Of a stretch of 64,000 bases of DNA, positions 1 through 12,400 are shown one piece after another. Position numbers and translations under genes: made by a program. Each line of letters opens with the position of its first letter. Within the stretch, counting starts at the first letter, position 1. This stretch comes from Conus ventricosus (lineage: Eukaryota; Mollusca; Gastropoda; Neogastropoda; Conidae). Under the pieces are notes generated by a model, which saw only the letters and a list, made by a program, of their open reading frames with translations, ran no database searches and was not told the DNA's origin. The stretch covers positions 44,251,714-44,315,713 of the forward strand of contig CM031614.1 of NCBI GenBank assembly GCA_018398815.1. The letters run 5' to 3'.

Positions 1-1730
1 AAAAATTTTAAATTTAAGTTCTTAAAATATTATTCAGCTGAAATGGATCAAAATGTCTTGTGTTATTGGCGGTGCTGGGGTGCTGTGGTTTTTTGTATTT
101 AGGCGGTGCAGATTTTTTTGATTGATTTTGTTTTGGGCTGCCATTGTTTTATATTTTTATAACAGTATTAACCGCACACAGCAGCAGCACGGGCGCCAAA
201 AAATGGCAACTGTTTTAAGTTCTATATTCATGAAGACTTTGGCGCTGTAGGTCTTGAATCACATGGCGTTTTTATAGCTGCATTGAATCAAACTTGCTTC
301 TGGCGTTGGCGGCGTTATGTTTTCATGATGAGTTTATATTCTGTAACATTAATTTTTTTTGTCTGTTCCACTCTGCTAATTTTGCTTCCTTTTTTTCTTT
401 CCATGCTTTAACACGCCCGGATGAGGATGCTTTTCACTGGTCCCGCCTGATTCAGTGTTTTCTGCTGGCTTGTCTGGCTTGGTTACTTTACTCACCTGAT
501 TCAGGTTTTCTGAGTCTGCTGATTTTCTGGCTCGGTAATTTTGAGGGTAAAATACTTCTATAGATTAAATGTTATTAATCCCATGATTAATGGCGATAAA
601 CCATGTTCCTTATCTGTAGTATAGATCACATCCTTGTGGACTCTAATGACTTTGTTTTTAAATATCGGATCCTTGCGTTTAAATCATACGTCTAAGTTTC
701 TTGTTCAGAATCAATGGGAGCAAATGTACTGCATAGGTTAGTGTAAACAAACTAGATTGTTTGCCGACTCTTTTTTACCTATTCTTGACCCCAACTGCGC
801 CTCATACCTGTTATGATAACTTTATAATGTCGTGTGGCGACATCTGTTGTATCTGTTCTATGCTGATTCAGTTCCGAGGAAATGTTTTGTTTTCCCACAT
901 GCTGCCAAAGAATACTGCTCTCTTTTTGGGCATGAATAGCCTTGGTCATCAACTGATCATTCATAAGGTTCAGGAAAGGTTTAGGCTGCCTTGTAGGCTG
1001 TAGTAGATCATCGCTGTTCATGTTTTTTATTAAATTATATTTTTTTATTTTTAAATGAGCACGAAAAAAACTGTTCCCAACTTGTTATACCATTTGCTGT
1101 TATTGGAGGGCTAAGTGTAGGATACTATGCTTGGTAAAGCTTGTTAATAATTAATACCGGCGATCTTGGGCAACTAGACTTTGTGGGGGGAGGGGATTCA
1201 GCAAAGCTAATTGACTATCACTTGCTGCTTCGTTTGCAATACGAAAAGATTTTCTAGTTATGCAAGGAATATTCCAGCAGTATAAATATGTAAATAAAAA
1301 ATACATTTATAAAAAATGGCTTCACTCGTAATGATGATGGCGGCGCTGTGGTGAATGCGCTCGCTTTTTGAGGTGTAATTACGCGTTTAGTAAAATACGG
1401 GATGAAGGCGAAGAGAAAAAGACTTAACATAGCTGTTGGAGCAAATAGCTGCTGCACAATGGATGTATGAAAAGCAGTATTGAGCAGTTAGATTTTATTA
1501 ATAACACACTGAAAAAACGGGATATGCAGCTTACACCATTTAAAGTTGATGATCAAGCAATAAAACAATTTTATCTTGTAACAGGCAAACCGATTGGAGG
1601 ACATTGCCCCCACCTTATTCAGCGAATTTTTATCATCCTCATCAGAAAAACAAAGATGCAAGCAAATCGGGTTTATTGTCGTTGGTATGACGTCGTGTTT
1701 TTTGTTGCACATAATATTGGCTGAGTAAAA
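1..1730. other. AT-rich stretch, no gene recognised; probable left part of Polinton-like remnant
   Basis: No product recognised. The longest reading frames are short: an 80-residue frame on minus at 779-1021, 89 residues on plus at 294-563, and 85 residues on plus at 1467-1724. The minus-strand sequence from about 560 down to 250 reads in pieces as a Lys/Glu/Ala-rich, coiled-coil-like protein broken by indels, and the 779-1021 frame is also protein-like. Because an integrase relic follows directly, I infer that this is the left side of the same degraded element. No terminal inverted repeat was found, so the left end may lie before base 1. Confidence 0.35.
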
Positions 1731-2690
1731 AATGAACAAAATCTATTATTCGCCAAAGGATATTGGAAGGGATTAACAGCAATAAAAAAGTATGCCAAGC
1801 GGCAGGAGTTATGTGAACAAACAGCAAAAGAATGGTATCTAACAAGCGATTTGGCAAATTTATTTACCAGCGCCAAAACGAAATACAGAGGAAAAAAATA
1901 AACCACACTTGATGAATACACTACCGGAACGACACCCATTCAAATGGACCTTCTATAGTTACCCTCTGATACCGATTGACGAAAAAGATTTAAGTACGCA
2001 CTTACAGTCATTGACATAGCTTCAAGATACATAGATGCAGAAACCATTGGACACAAAAGAGTGTTCTGCGTTGTGTTGCTATACAACTGATTTATACCAA
2101 CGAGGCCCACTAACTTTCCCTCGCATGATCAAGTCGAAGATGGAAAAGTATTTAAAGGCCAAGTGAATCAATTATTGTTAAAACACCGAGGTACATTAGG
2201 AAGTGCATTCCGGGGAGTCACAGATCAAGGCTTTAGTTGAAAAACTTTATGAGCAAACGTAGCTGAAAGTACTTTTCCTACCAGTATCACAGAGAGCTGA
2301 TTGACAATTCTAGCAACACAGAATGGGTTAGAAGGACTGCTCCTCAGTTTGCGCGCAATGATAATGAAGAATTTAAAGGGTTAAAACCTGTACAGCAATC
2401 AAAAGAAAACAATATATGTTGCTGAATGGAGGAGTCTTCATCCGGCATAAAATATTACCGTTTGGATGAAAGTAAGGTTACTTTATTTACCGGGGGAAGC
2501 AGAAGGGGCCACTCGCATCAGGGCAACAGATCCTGTTTGGAGTGTTGACCCGTACGCAATAAAAAGAATTGTTAAAAAATGGGATTCCGCCGTGTATTAT
2601 TTCGAGAAAAACTGAGCACAACAAAACAACCAGCTCCTCAAAGATTTTTGTGAAAGAAGAACTGAGATAATTCGCCAGACCACAGTAGCT
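1731..2690 (+). pseudogene. Polinton/Maverick-type retroviral-like integrase, multiply frameshifted
   Basis: Relic of an rve-fold DDE integrase, the enzyme that inserts Polinton DNA into the host genome. The start is taken at 1731, where a short frame opens with MNKIYYSPK. In the next frame it continues KGYWKGLTAIKK, the typical N-terminal segment of integrases of this group. The catalytic-core region appears at about 1939-2045 as TPIQMDLL followed by KYALTVIDIASRYIDAE, a small-Asp context with the usual V-D-x-A-S-R-Y signature. The C-terminal part is readable at about 2473-2570 as LPGEAEG and RATDPVWSV. Stops and frame changes occur every few dozen bases, so it cannot be expressed as written. 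A Gypsy or Ginger integrase is the main alternative. The polymerase and ATPase relics farther along favour Polinton. Family calls rest on motif recognition only. Confidence 0.72.
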
Positions 2691-2999
2691 TTAATTAATT
2701 TACGTAAACATTATTTTGGTTTAAAATGGAAGGCCAGATGGAAGCGCAGAACGAAACAGAATGGTAAAGGAAGAGACCTTGAAAATGTTACGGGAATCCA
2801 TTTCAGGAAGTGTTATTGCTATTAAGGAAACATTTTCGGGGATTAATCAATCATTGCTAATTCATCCAGATCACTACAATCTCAACCCCTAATTGGGAAA
2901 AAAAGAATATCTTGATAAGAATAAAAAAAATTCGAAACTCGTTCAAGCAAACATGAGAAAAGATTTAAATGAATTGGATGAGCTTGGATTGATCTTATT
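2691..2999. other. AT-rich tail after the integrase, no gene recognised
   Basis: About 300 bases with Lys/Asn-rich short frames on plus (for example around 2930-2990, ending near NELDELGLILF) and no recognised domain. It ends at the tRNA-like repeat. It could be a further indel-broken coding relic of the same element. Confidence 0.3.
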
Positions 3000-3283
3000 T
3001 ACAAATATTCAGGTGCCCTGTGGCTTCAGTGGTTAAAGCGCGAGTCATTAAGTGGATAAATGAGCATCTCCAGAGGGTCATGGGTTCGAATCCCCGCACA
3101 TGGCTCCGTCCCAAGATGGGAAACAAAAATAGGGGCAGCAGAGGGACATCGGAGTCATGAACCGGGTGTTGGCCCACCCCCCTAGAGTGTCAGAAGATTA
3201 AGGGCCGAAACACTTGATTGGAAGGGGGGCTTCTCTTCTGAGGGACTCGCTGCTGCCACGCTCTCCACGAGTTTCTTTCGATG
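3000..3283 (+). repeat. tRNA-derived SINE-like repeat, left copy
   Basis: This copy carries a Pol III B-box-like GGTTCGAATCC at about 3092-3102 and a degenerate A box (TGGCTTCAGTGG near 3021). It also contains the body segments GGGCAGCAGAGGGACAT and CTCTCCACGAGTTTCTTT. The same string of blocks recurs in the same order and orientation at 6841-7117, differing mostly by single-base insertions in short homopolymers. The A-to-B spacing of about 60 nt resembles a tRNA with a long variable arm, but the sequence is not an intact tRNA gene. It is either a SINE or the shared 3' tail of a LINE. Confidence 0.7.
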
Positions 3284-6200
3284 ATGCATGGGTAAAACCT
3301 TGAATACCGGGAATAGGCCGGAGGACGTCCGGGAAAGACCGGAGGAGACTGGGAAAGACCAGAACCCAAGGCTCTGTGGGCTGGCTCCCCACTTTGCCAT
3401 TAAACATGTGGCTACGGAAGAATAAAAGGAAAAGATGCCCAGGATTCTCGAAATGGGGGAGGGACGAATGATGAATCCATCGGTGCACAACCAATCACGA
3501 CTGCAATTCCCAAACGGACTATGGAAACATGGACCAAAATGGAATATCCATGTGTCTGTGGAAAGCGTTTCGCTACAACCCGTGGCATGAAGATCCACCG
3601 ATACAATGATGGGGATGTGTGAAGAATCATCTGATGAGCAGCAGCGACAATGCATCAGCAGATAAGGACGTCGGTAAGAAACCAAGACAAGGATTTAAAC
3701 CCAGTGCCAAGGACATCCAGCTGTTGGGTCGGATGAGGATTTATTTGCAAAGGCCCTCGATGCCAGGCGCCTGAAACTCTACCTGCCACGAGCAAAACGA
3801 CACTGAAGTTTTGGGAGAAACTGGATGCAAAAAATCGTCAAAGACTCGCTGCACTGATAGGGGAAAGCTCCCTTGAACACAAACTAGCCACATTTTGGGG
3901 ATTGTGTATGCCACTGTAGAGTCGCCTATGAGAGTTAAAACTAACCCAAGAGAAAAAAACTCCAAGAAATCCAGACGCAGAAGAGATGGACAAGAATCAG
4001 AGTCCAAAAGATCATCCTCAAGAAGCAAATGGAAGACCGCACTGCCAGCTGGAAAAACATGGCTTGGAAAAAACTGTGGAAGACCTGAAGAAAAACACAG
4101 CGCCCTCAGCAAAGCGGATCTGCGAGAAGAGGAAGAGCAAAAAGTAATGAAGACACAAGAGCGCTTCTTCAGAGACCCTTCCTGTTGCCAGAACACTGTT
4201 TGGTGAAGCCAAAATCTGGGACCCTAAGTGTGGGGTCTAAGGTGTTCTTGAGCAGCATAGCAGGAAACATACTCTGATACAGAGCAAAGCACCACTCGAC
4301 ATTCTAGGTCTGGTGTGGGCCAACAAACCCTGAGGAACGTTAATGGAAAGCCTCCAACGTTGGACGGAAAATCAAGAAGCGTGGTCGACAGCCAGAGCCA
4401 AATCATCACAGGGCAAACGGAATTACTTACCAGCTTTACAAGGAAATGTTCCACAAGGTGCGGAGTCGGCACTCCACAGGTTGCTGCGATCGGCTTGGAT
4501 AACCAGAAGTCAGAGGCAGTGGATGACGGCAGATGTGTGTACATCCCCAAAGAGCAAAACGCAAGTGACATCAGCCAGTTCAGGCCTATTCACTGACTGA
4601 AGTCGAAGGGAAATCTTCTTCTCTGTCATGGCTGCAAGGCTGACATGTACCTGATGGAAAACAAGTACTTGGGATGTGTCAGTCCAGATAAGGTGGCTTC
4701 CCAGGCGTGGGATGGGGCTGTGTAGAACACGACCAATGGATTGGGACGCATCCAAAAAGCAAACAGAAAAGAGTGACCTGGAAGTAGAGTGTGGCCTTGT
4801 TTGGCAAACGCATATGGATCTGTGCCCCTTGGATGATACTGTTGGCTCTTGACGATGTACCATGTGCCAAAGAACAGCAGAGGAACATGCTCAAGATGTA
4901 TTCAATGGCTTCTCAAATGGGTTGGTTCTCTACTTGGAGTACACAAAACAGATGGATCTACTTGGAAAGTGGCATCGCAATGGGCTGTTGCATTTCCCCA
5001 ATACGTTCGTGCTGGGCAATGGAACTCATCTTGAAAGCAGCAACAAACAACGCGAGACAAAACCAGACCTTGGAAATGGATACATGATGCCTCCTCTAGG
5101 CTTCATGGGATGACCACTACAGTGATTTTTCATCCAGAGAAGACGAGGACAAGTCAATGTTGCTGGAGAGGCTGGAGACACAGTTGCTAATCCAGAATGC
5201 AGTTCAAGCCAAATGAAATCACGGAGTCTTCACTGAGGATGGAAAGTGGCACCATCCTCTATTCCGCAATCATGTGGTCTTCAGTGAGCAACCAGGCCAT
5301 TCCAACAGTTCACAGAAGAACCAGTCAAGGGCTTGGAAAGATGGTATGATGATACGATGTAAGATCACAAGGCAAAAAGAAACCAAAGCAGATGGCGGAA
5401 GAAGGCTTGGAGACCATGTCCAGTGTGGGGCTTCCCTGGCATTTACAAGGTCTGTGTTGCGTTATGCTGATACCAAAGCTACTATGGCCTCTGATCGATA
5501 TCCGACATCTGCACCAGCACAGTTGAGGCAATTGGAAGCCAAAATTTCAAAAAGTTCACAAGGAAATGGCTTGGGTGTCCCACACTGTCTGGACTGACAT
5601 CGCGCTGTACTGTCCGCCAAGAAAAGCTGAAACTACCACTGAAATCCATCCTGGAGGAATTACAAGGCAGGGAAGATCAGACGTCAAAGCATGCTGGATG
5701 ACTCAGGAGACAAGGTGGTAGAAGCAATCAAGCCCCAGCTGATGACAGGCAGAAATGGAAAGTTCAAGAGGCGATGGATTCTGCCAAAAGTAAGTCTCAA
5801 GATCAGAGAAATAACAGGACACCACACAGGACCAACAGACAAGGACTGGGGGTGACCAAAACTGAATGGTGTCAAGGGCCAAGGAAAAAGCAAAAGAGAC
5901 ATTGATGATTCAGGAGATGAGAAAAGATGAAGACCAGGATAAAGACTCCAAAAAAGCAGTCTGCAGAGCCAGCAAGGGCAATGGACAACGCTGTTTAGGA
6001 GAATTGCACTCCCAAAGAAGTCTCACTTGGAATGAACATTTGGCACATTAGCCCTCTCAGGATCAAGCTTCATTCTCAGATTCTGCATTTGACCTTTCTG
6101 CCTCAAATGCAACCTGGTAAGTGGGGGAAAACTGGTCGATCATGCATGCCCCTCTGCCATGAAAAACAAAAACAGTGGGGCTGTTATAAGCTCTTGTAAG

Positions 6201-6835
6201 TCGCCCTGGCTCAAGGAAGGTAAACATGAGGCACAACCAAGTGCTCAAAGAGATTGTACAAGTAGTCTGGGCCAGTACCAACACCACAAAAGGGAGAATC
6301 GGACTCCATATGCACCCGCAACATTCTTACGGCAGGAGGAGCATTTCATGGCCAAGGAACAACAGGTGGCACTTGAAACATGCAGGCAGAGTCTGCTGGA
6401 CGGGCATAAATGCTGGCGAGTGCACTGCAGACCTCCCAGAATGGAGAGGTCACTCCAGAAATCATCAGCATGAGGGGCATGAGTCCAGACATAGTTGTAC
6501 ACTTTTTTTTCTAAGTCAACCAACAGCTGTCGTGATCGAGCTCACGGATGCTTATTGATATCGAATGGGAGCAGCTCAAATCTACAAGACTGAAAAGTAT
6601 GCTGATTGCAAACAACAAGCCTGAGGAGAGAAGGCTATCAGGTCAAAGTCACTCACTGCAGAAATCTGGAGCTAGGGGATTTGTAAGGATAAACGTCTGC
6701 ATACAGCCTCATGAAACAGTCTCCGTTGCAGTGGAAGGAAAAAAACCTGTAGCTGGAAAGCATTGGGCAAGAGGGCAGAGAGGGTTCAAGCTGGATCTGG
6801 TCAATGGGGAACAATAGTGAACTCATAAGCTTAAT
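3284..6835 (+). mobile_element. Degraded non-LTR retrotransposon with zinc finger and restriction-like endonuclease
   Basis: One multiply frameshifted polyprotein can be followed in pieces along plus. At about 3538-3600 there is a zinc-finger-like MEYPCVCGKRFATTRGMKIH. Lys/Arg-rich sequence at 3895-4190 is followed by the RT fingers region (YIPKEQNASDISQFRPI at about 4540-4590). The RT palm signature LANAYGSVP, which normally contains the first catalytic aspartate context, is at about 4803-4830. Near the 3' end a protein-like segment reads MRHNQVLKEIVQVVWA (6226 on). PDIVVH at about 6484-6501 and VIELT at about 6530-6545 together resemble the PD...(E)xT core of the restriction-like endonuclease used by R2/NeSL/R4-type LINEs. 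There is no apurinic-type endonuclease at the N terminus. The copy is dead through many indels, some of which may be assembly errors. Clade assignment within the restriction-like-endonuclease LINEs is not possible by eye. Confidence 0.65.
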
Positions 6836-6840
6836 TTCTA

Positions 6841-7117
6841 CAAATATCAGGTGCCTGTGGCTCAGTGGTTAAAGCGTGAGTCAGTAGTGGAAAATGAGCA
6901 TCTCCAGAGGGTTCATGGGTTCGAATACCAGCCATGGCTGTCCCAAGATGGAAAACAAAAAATGGGGCAGCAGAGGGACATCCGGAGTCTTGGGAAACCG
7001 GGTGTGGCCCAACCCCTAGAGTGTCAGGAGATTAGGGCCGAAACACTTGCTTGAAGGGGGCTTCTATTATGAGGACTCTCTGCTGCCAACGCTCTCCACG
7101 AGTTTCTTTTATGAGGT
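6841..7117 (+). repeat. tRNA-derived SINE-like repeat, right copy
   Basis: A canonical Pol III A box TGGCTCAGTGG is at about 6857-6867 and a B-box-like GGTTCGAATAC at about 6919-6929. The following body matches the copy at 3000-3283. It directly follows the last coding segment of the zinc-finger LINE, so it may be that element's 3' UTR, mobilised as a SINE, or the target repeat of the LINE. Confidence 0.72.
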
Positions 7118-7249
7118 AATATATTAAAACACTTTGTATGCCGGTCCTCAGTGCACGATTGCATATGAAAATTCCGGATTAACAAAACACCCGTTTTGTG
7201 TTGTTCTATCTAATGACTTCTTTGTTTACAACTGTTGTGTTGATTCTGT

Positions 7250-9450
7250 AGGTTTAGATCGCAGTTTTTCGTTGTATGATTGAAAGGCTTTTGCCAAACA
7301 ATGTTCTTTGTTGTTGTCATGTGATTATGTTTGACTGACTACGCTGCGAGATATTCCCTTTGCTTTCTTAATGATTTTCTCATGGCTCGAAATACTGTAC
7401 ATTTTGACCTTAAACCAACAAACTCCTTGTTCTCCATCCAGATCATTCATCCTTCAATTTTTCCTAAAACCCTTCTTGATAGTAGTTGAATGCAAGGCGA
7501 ATCTTTTAGGGTAATCAGATGTATCTACCATCCCGCATGGTCCTTTAGCTACTTCCATTTCCATGTCTTTATAGATGTCTTCAGTAGGAATATCTATAAC
7601 AAAAACTGTCTGTTATTCTGTGTAAAGTACTCGGACTCAGGATTAGATGGGCATTAAAAGTGTCATAAAGACAAATTAACATAAATGCTTTGATAATTCT
7701 AAACAAGTAAAACCATAAATACGGTTTTGTTCTAATTTGACTTTCTTTTGTTTCATCATTATGCAAAAGCTGATCTTGAAATTCTCTAAAGTCCTGATAA
7801 TTAGGTTGAAGTTCAGCTTAACTGGCTTCGTTCTCTTGGTGAATAATCTGACATCTTTGCGCTTGGGCGGATTCTCTAGTCTTTCCAAAACAGCTGTTGT
7901 TCATCACTTGATAAAAGTCTTTTTCTGAAAGAATATGTGGATTTAGTTTCTGAGATCAGTGTTCTTCATGAATGTATGGTTCATGAACTGTTCTTGATCA
8001 AAAGCAATTATAGATGGACAGCTGTTAATGTAAACCATGTCTTAAATAAAATTGTAGAAGTCTGTAATGTCAGACTTAATTTTTTTTGCCTCGAAGATTA
8101 GGACAAGTTTAGGTGGTTCTCTTGGATCCTTCTTTAGACTTTCTGCTGCTAATGGATGTCATTTGCAGGTCATGGAGTTCATGAGGATATTCTAAGTCAA
8201 CTTCTAGATGAAACCTCGCTGTTGTTCAGCGTTAAACTGCCCAACACTTTAATGACTTTTGAATATTATTCGGATCGCCGACTTGTACATTTTAAGTTAA
8301 GTAAATGGAAGCGATTGCGCCAATAGCCCAAACATACAGATTGTTTGCATCTAAATTCATGAGATAGTTTTTTCAGACCTTATACTCGGTATCATAGTCG
8401 TCCAAGTATTTGTGTTTGCTTTACAGTACTGATGCGACGCCATAACTAATTTCCTCCCCGCAATCCGTTTTCAATCATCTGAATTTTGGTAAATCTGACA
8501 ATAAATTCATTCTGTACTCCAGTAAACTTTAAGAAGGGTCCCCAGTCTCATCCCGGTGCGCAGAAATGTAATGCGCGGTGATACCAGGCTATAATGTTTC
8601 ATGCAGGTCTTTCTATAATTTTCCCAAACTATCCGCAACATCATACATCAGCAAGCATGTTATGATCCATGATAGTCTCACCATCTTTACATCTAACTGC
8701 TGCCACGCATCTTGAGCATGTTGGTAACGAGAATCACTAATGTCCTTTCTCTTAAGTATAGATAGGAACACGCGCACTTTAGGCGGAAGTGAGTCTTATC
8801 ATACCTTTCCCTCAATGTTCATGTTACTCATAAGGTGTAAAACGCTCTTTCTAACAAGAGTTGGGTCAAAATATTCTTCCGTTATAGGGCGGACTTTAAG
8901 GACATAGCTAGTGACTCTCTTGATCCATCATGTGTTGCATAGAGTCTTAAATAGACATGTTATTTCGATTAAAAGACATGTACTTTTCTGATGTCTGTGC
9001 AATGCTGCTACCCAGAAGGCGTTGGTTTTACTTGCTTGCAATATTAGATGAGAGTGTAACTCGCAAGTTATGAAAGTAGATGGGCAGCTTCATGTCTTTG
9101 GTTTCATAACTTTGGTTGATGATTGCATTTGTTGTGCGCAGCCTCTCTGAACTTTCCGCTAATGTGATCATGGTCTCTTTACTGTTGGATTTTCGCTAGG
9201 TCTGTTGTGAGGCCTAAACCACAAATCCAACAGTGGTGGTGAGGCATACTGTTGTTGGTTCTTCAGACGTATCATGATTAGATTAAATTTCAGATTATAT
9301 AGAACAATATTACGAACTTGCTGCATGCGCTGTAAAACATCTTCTAGCCGCATATGGTCCTGTTTAATTCTGGGCCTTGAATGAGCGCCATCCGACCTAC
9401 AACACTGAAAGAATTGAAACAAATACTGATGATTTACTCATTAAGGACTG
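7250..9450 (-). pseudogene. Polinton-type family B DNA polymerase (pPolB), degraded
   Basis: Relic of the protein-primed family B polymerase that replicates Polintons. Read 5' to 3' on minus, five segments appear in the expected order. They are RDHDHISGKFREAAHNKCN at 9179-9124 (zinc-binding-like insert of these polymerases), DISDSRYQHAQDAW at 8744-8703, NLDANNLY at 8357-8334 (polymerase motif A region), VMNNSCFGKTRE at 7906-7871 (motif B region) and TDSFCYRY at 7613-7590 (motif C, the DTDS box with its first residue altered). A C-terminal FVGLRSK then shifts frame to KMYS near 7422-7393. Many stops and shifts separate the segments. The N-terminal exonuclease half is probably represented above 9.45 kb but I could not recognise it. 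The order and spacing of five independent motifs make the family call fairly secure. Confidence 0.75.
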
Positions 9451-12400
9451 TTTTTCGAAGTTTTTTGTGGCGCTGGCCCTTCATAAGGAACACATAAGCG
9501 GAACTCGAGTTGACGTAAACTACGTATGGAGAAATGTTGCAGTTTTTTCCAGGTTCTTAAAACTAAACTTTAGATCCAGGTGGGGGCGTATTTTGTTCTG
9601 TATTACAGTAACTGGGCGAGTACATGTTTCTTATGTTCGCTTGCGGCTGAACAGATGGAATTCTTGTTAAACATTTTCTGCAGAATTCTTGTTTGTGCCC
9701 ATATTTTTGAAGTATGACGCATTAGTTTACTTTTTGTTCGTATCAATGTGTAATTGGCAAGCCCCGTGGTGAAAAACTTTAGTTAGTAAGTCATTTGATT
9801 TTTGTCTGGCTCCGCAATCGTTGCTGTTTTGGAACACTTAATCGGCTGTAGAATTTGTTTCCTCATCCCATGTGTAGATATTGACAGTTATTGGTTTGTT
9901 TTGTTCTTCAAACTGATCAATTTGTCTACACTAACAGGGAAAGGATATTCCATTGAAGTTAAGATCTTTGGCGTATGCCGTTAGTTAGTCACCTCTCTTG
10001 CGTGTTCGCGGACTTGATGCAGCCTTGCAAGAAACACACCCAATGATAATTTGTTGTCTGATTTGTTAAGTTTAAACACTGGCTCTCTTTGAAACCAACT
10101 CTCGAGGTAGTGGAATGTAAGGTCCTTTGCCAACAATTGGCGCTTACTTAGACTGTTTTAATCTGATTCTAGACTTCCGCCTCTGACCAAACCAGAGCTC
10201 TCATTTGGCTTCTTCTGCGGCAGGCGTCAAACTGGTAAGCTGTTCGTCTGCCCATTCCGGGAGTTAAATTCTTTATGAGAAAGCATGTCTGCTGTTTAGT
10301 TTGGAGGACCAGACTTCAGTTTTTCTTAATTTATTGTTAAATTGTCGATTAAACAGCTAACATTATTTAAACTGGAGGGTTTATTGTTAGTTTTATTGGA
10401 AACTTGAGGAAATTGCATGTACAACGCTTGCCGCACGGTTTTCTGGTTAATAACTTCTAATCAATATCATTCAGTGCTCTTGAAAACGCTCTTTCTCGGA
10501 GCATTCCTTAAACAATTCATCTGGGCCTTCATTATATCTTAGCCTTGCTGTCTTTCTTTTCTAAGCCATCATATTTATTTAATTAAAAAAATACATACGT
10601 CTATAATCAGAATCATATCGACGGTCTTTTTGCGCTTGGACTAATAAACTAAAGTAATAATACACTTTGGTGTTGTTAATGTGAGCTGGTTTAGGACAGA
10701 GTTTAATGTTTCGTTACTTTTTTTAGCATTCCTTTTTTATCTGATCGGCGTCTGGCTGTTGGAGAATAACTTGCCCTCGCCTTTCTTTGATGATCAATTT
10801 TTGTCTTATATATTCCATCAAAATCGGTCTCGTAAACGACTTTAATTCTTCAATCCGTGATTGTTTTGAGTCTAATAGCGCTTTATTTATGTCAGTTTAA
10901 GAACTAAGTTTAGCTGCTCTTATTAGTTGAACCATGAGCTGTGTGATTTTGGAGTTTAGTTTTTAATTTTTTGCCTGCAGCACTTAACAGTAATGAAAAC
11001 AGGCATAGAGCTAAAGACAAACCGCCTAGAGGTAAGCTGCGGGTGCACATATGCCTGTTGCTAAGAGGCCTACACTTGTTCCTGCTGATAGTGCGTTATA
11101 GTTGATGTTCCAGTATTAACATATGTTACAGCATTAATTGGCAGCAGAATACCTTCGTTTGGTTTTGCTGTATTTTTGAGGTCCTGCCTCTAGTTTTTGT
11201 TTGCATTTGTGTAATGTTTGTTAAATCTATGGTTTTTATGTCAAGGGGCTATCTCTTCTCGTGGCACTCTGGCGCTGTAGGCACATTTGGATAACCTGAA
11301 AACAGACTTGCTTTTTATGAAAATAAAATAATAATTTGTATTGTATATCTTTTAGTCTGTTACCTTCAATATTCAGTGCGCTATCATATATTAAAAAAAA
11401 TGTACGATTAAGGGTTTTCGGCTTCTTCTTCTTTATCAATTTGAATGTTTATACGTCTCTCACAGTTCTCTCGCTTCCATGTAGCGATTATCCTCCGTTG
11501 TCTTAGGTTCAATCCATAAACCGTATTTTGTTGTTATATAATCATCATGTCTTACACTGTGAGGTGCAGCTCTTTAGAAACAAGGTCAACTGTTGGATTT
11601 TACACCTCCCTCTCCATACAGTTTTCTTATTCTCATCAAAATGTTGATAAGGTTTTAAGCCCGCTAGATAGATTTTGGTTAGGACTGCCCTCCATCGGAA
11701 CATTGTTACGTTCGTTATTTTTGGATTAAATAACTTTCACTTCTCTTTTGAATGGTTTTCATCTCACACAAGCAATAAAATACCTTTAAGCGATCTTGCT
11801 GAGACGTAAAAACTAAAATTCCCATTTAGTGTCTGCCCTGCTTCTAGGTTATGTTGTTTGATGAATCATGTTTCGTATATATTGCTAATTTTGACTGATA
11901 TTGTTGTTCCAATCAGCCTCGCTAAGTTAGGGTCTAACAACGTCAAACTCTAACGAGGATGTCAGAATGCTGTACTTTGCCTTCGGGAGTCTGATGAATT
12001 TGATAACCCGTTTGTATTCATTAAAAGTTAGTTCATATGGACAATCGGTTTTTAATGCTCTTGAAAAGTATGGGCTTGCGCTTTGAAACAAACTCAAAAT
12101 CTTTGGCCGAATGGAAAAGCGATTTCCATACAGCAAACTTTTTTAAAAAAAAAAAACAGCTAGAGACTTTTGCTGCTTTTAGCATCTGGCAAAGTGCGGG
12201 GTCTATTTCTAGTTTTAGTGCTTCTTCATTTTCGATTCCTTGAAACGCATGTTCTTTCACCTTTCATTCGTGGTTAGCCATAGATCAGAATTGGTTAAAA
12301 AAATATGTCTGCATTGTGTAAAAGAAAACTTTTCTTGCACTCCAAGTTTTATAGAAATTGTTATTAACGATTGCCAGCCCAATTCTGACAACTGTCCTGC

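Noticed and set aside
3000..3110. A functional tRNA gene
   Set aside because: Only the A and B boxes are tRNA-like. The acceptor-stem ends do not pair convincingly, and the sequence recurs as part of a longer repeat.
3182..3685. 167-residue minus-strand frame
   Set aside because: Antisense to the tRNA-like repeat and LINE 5' region; no recognisable domain.
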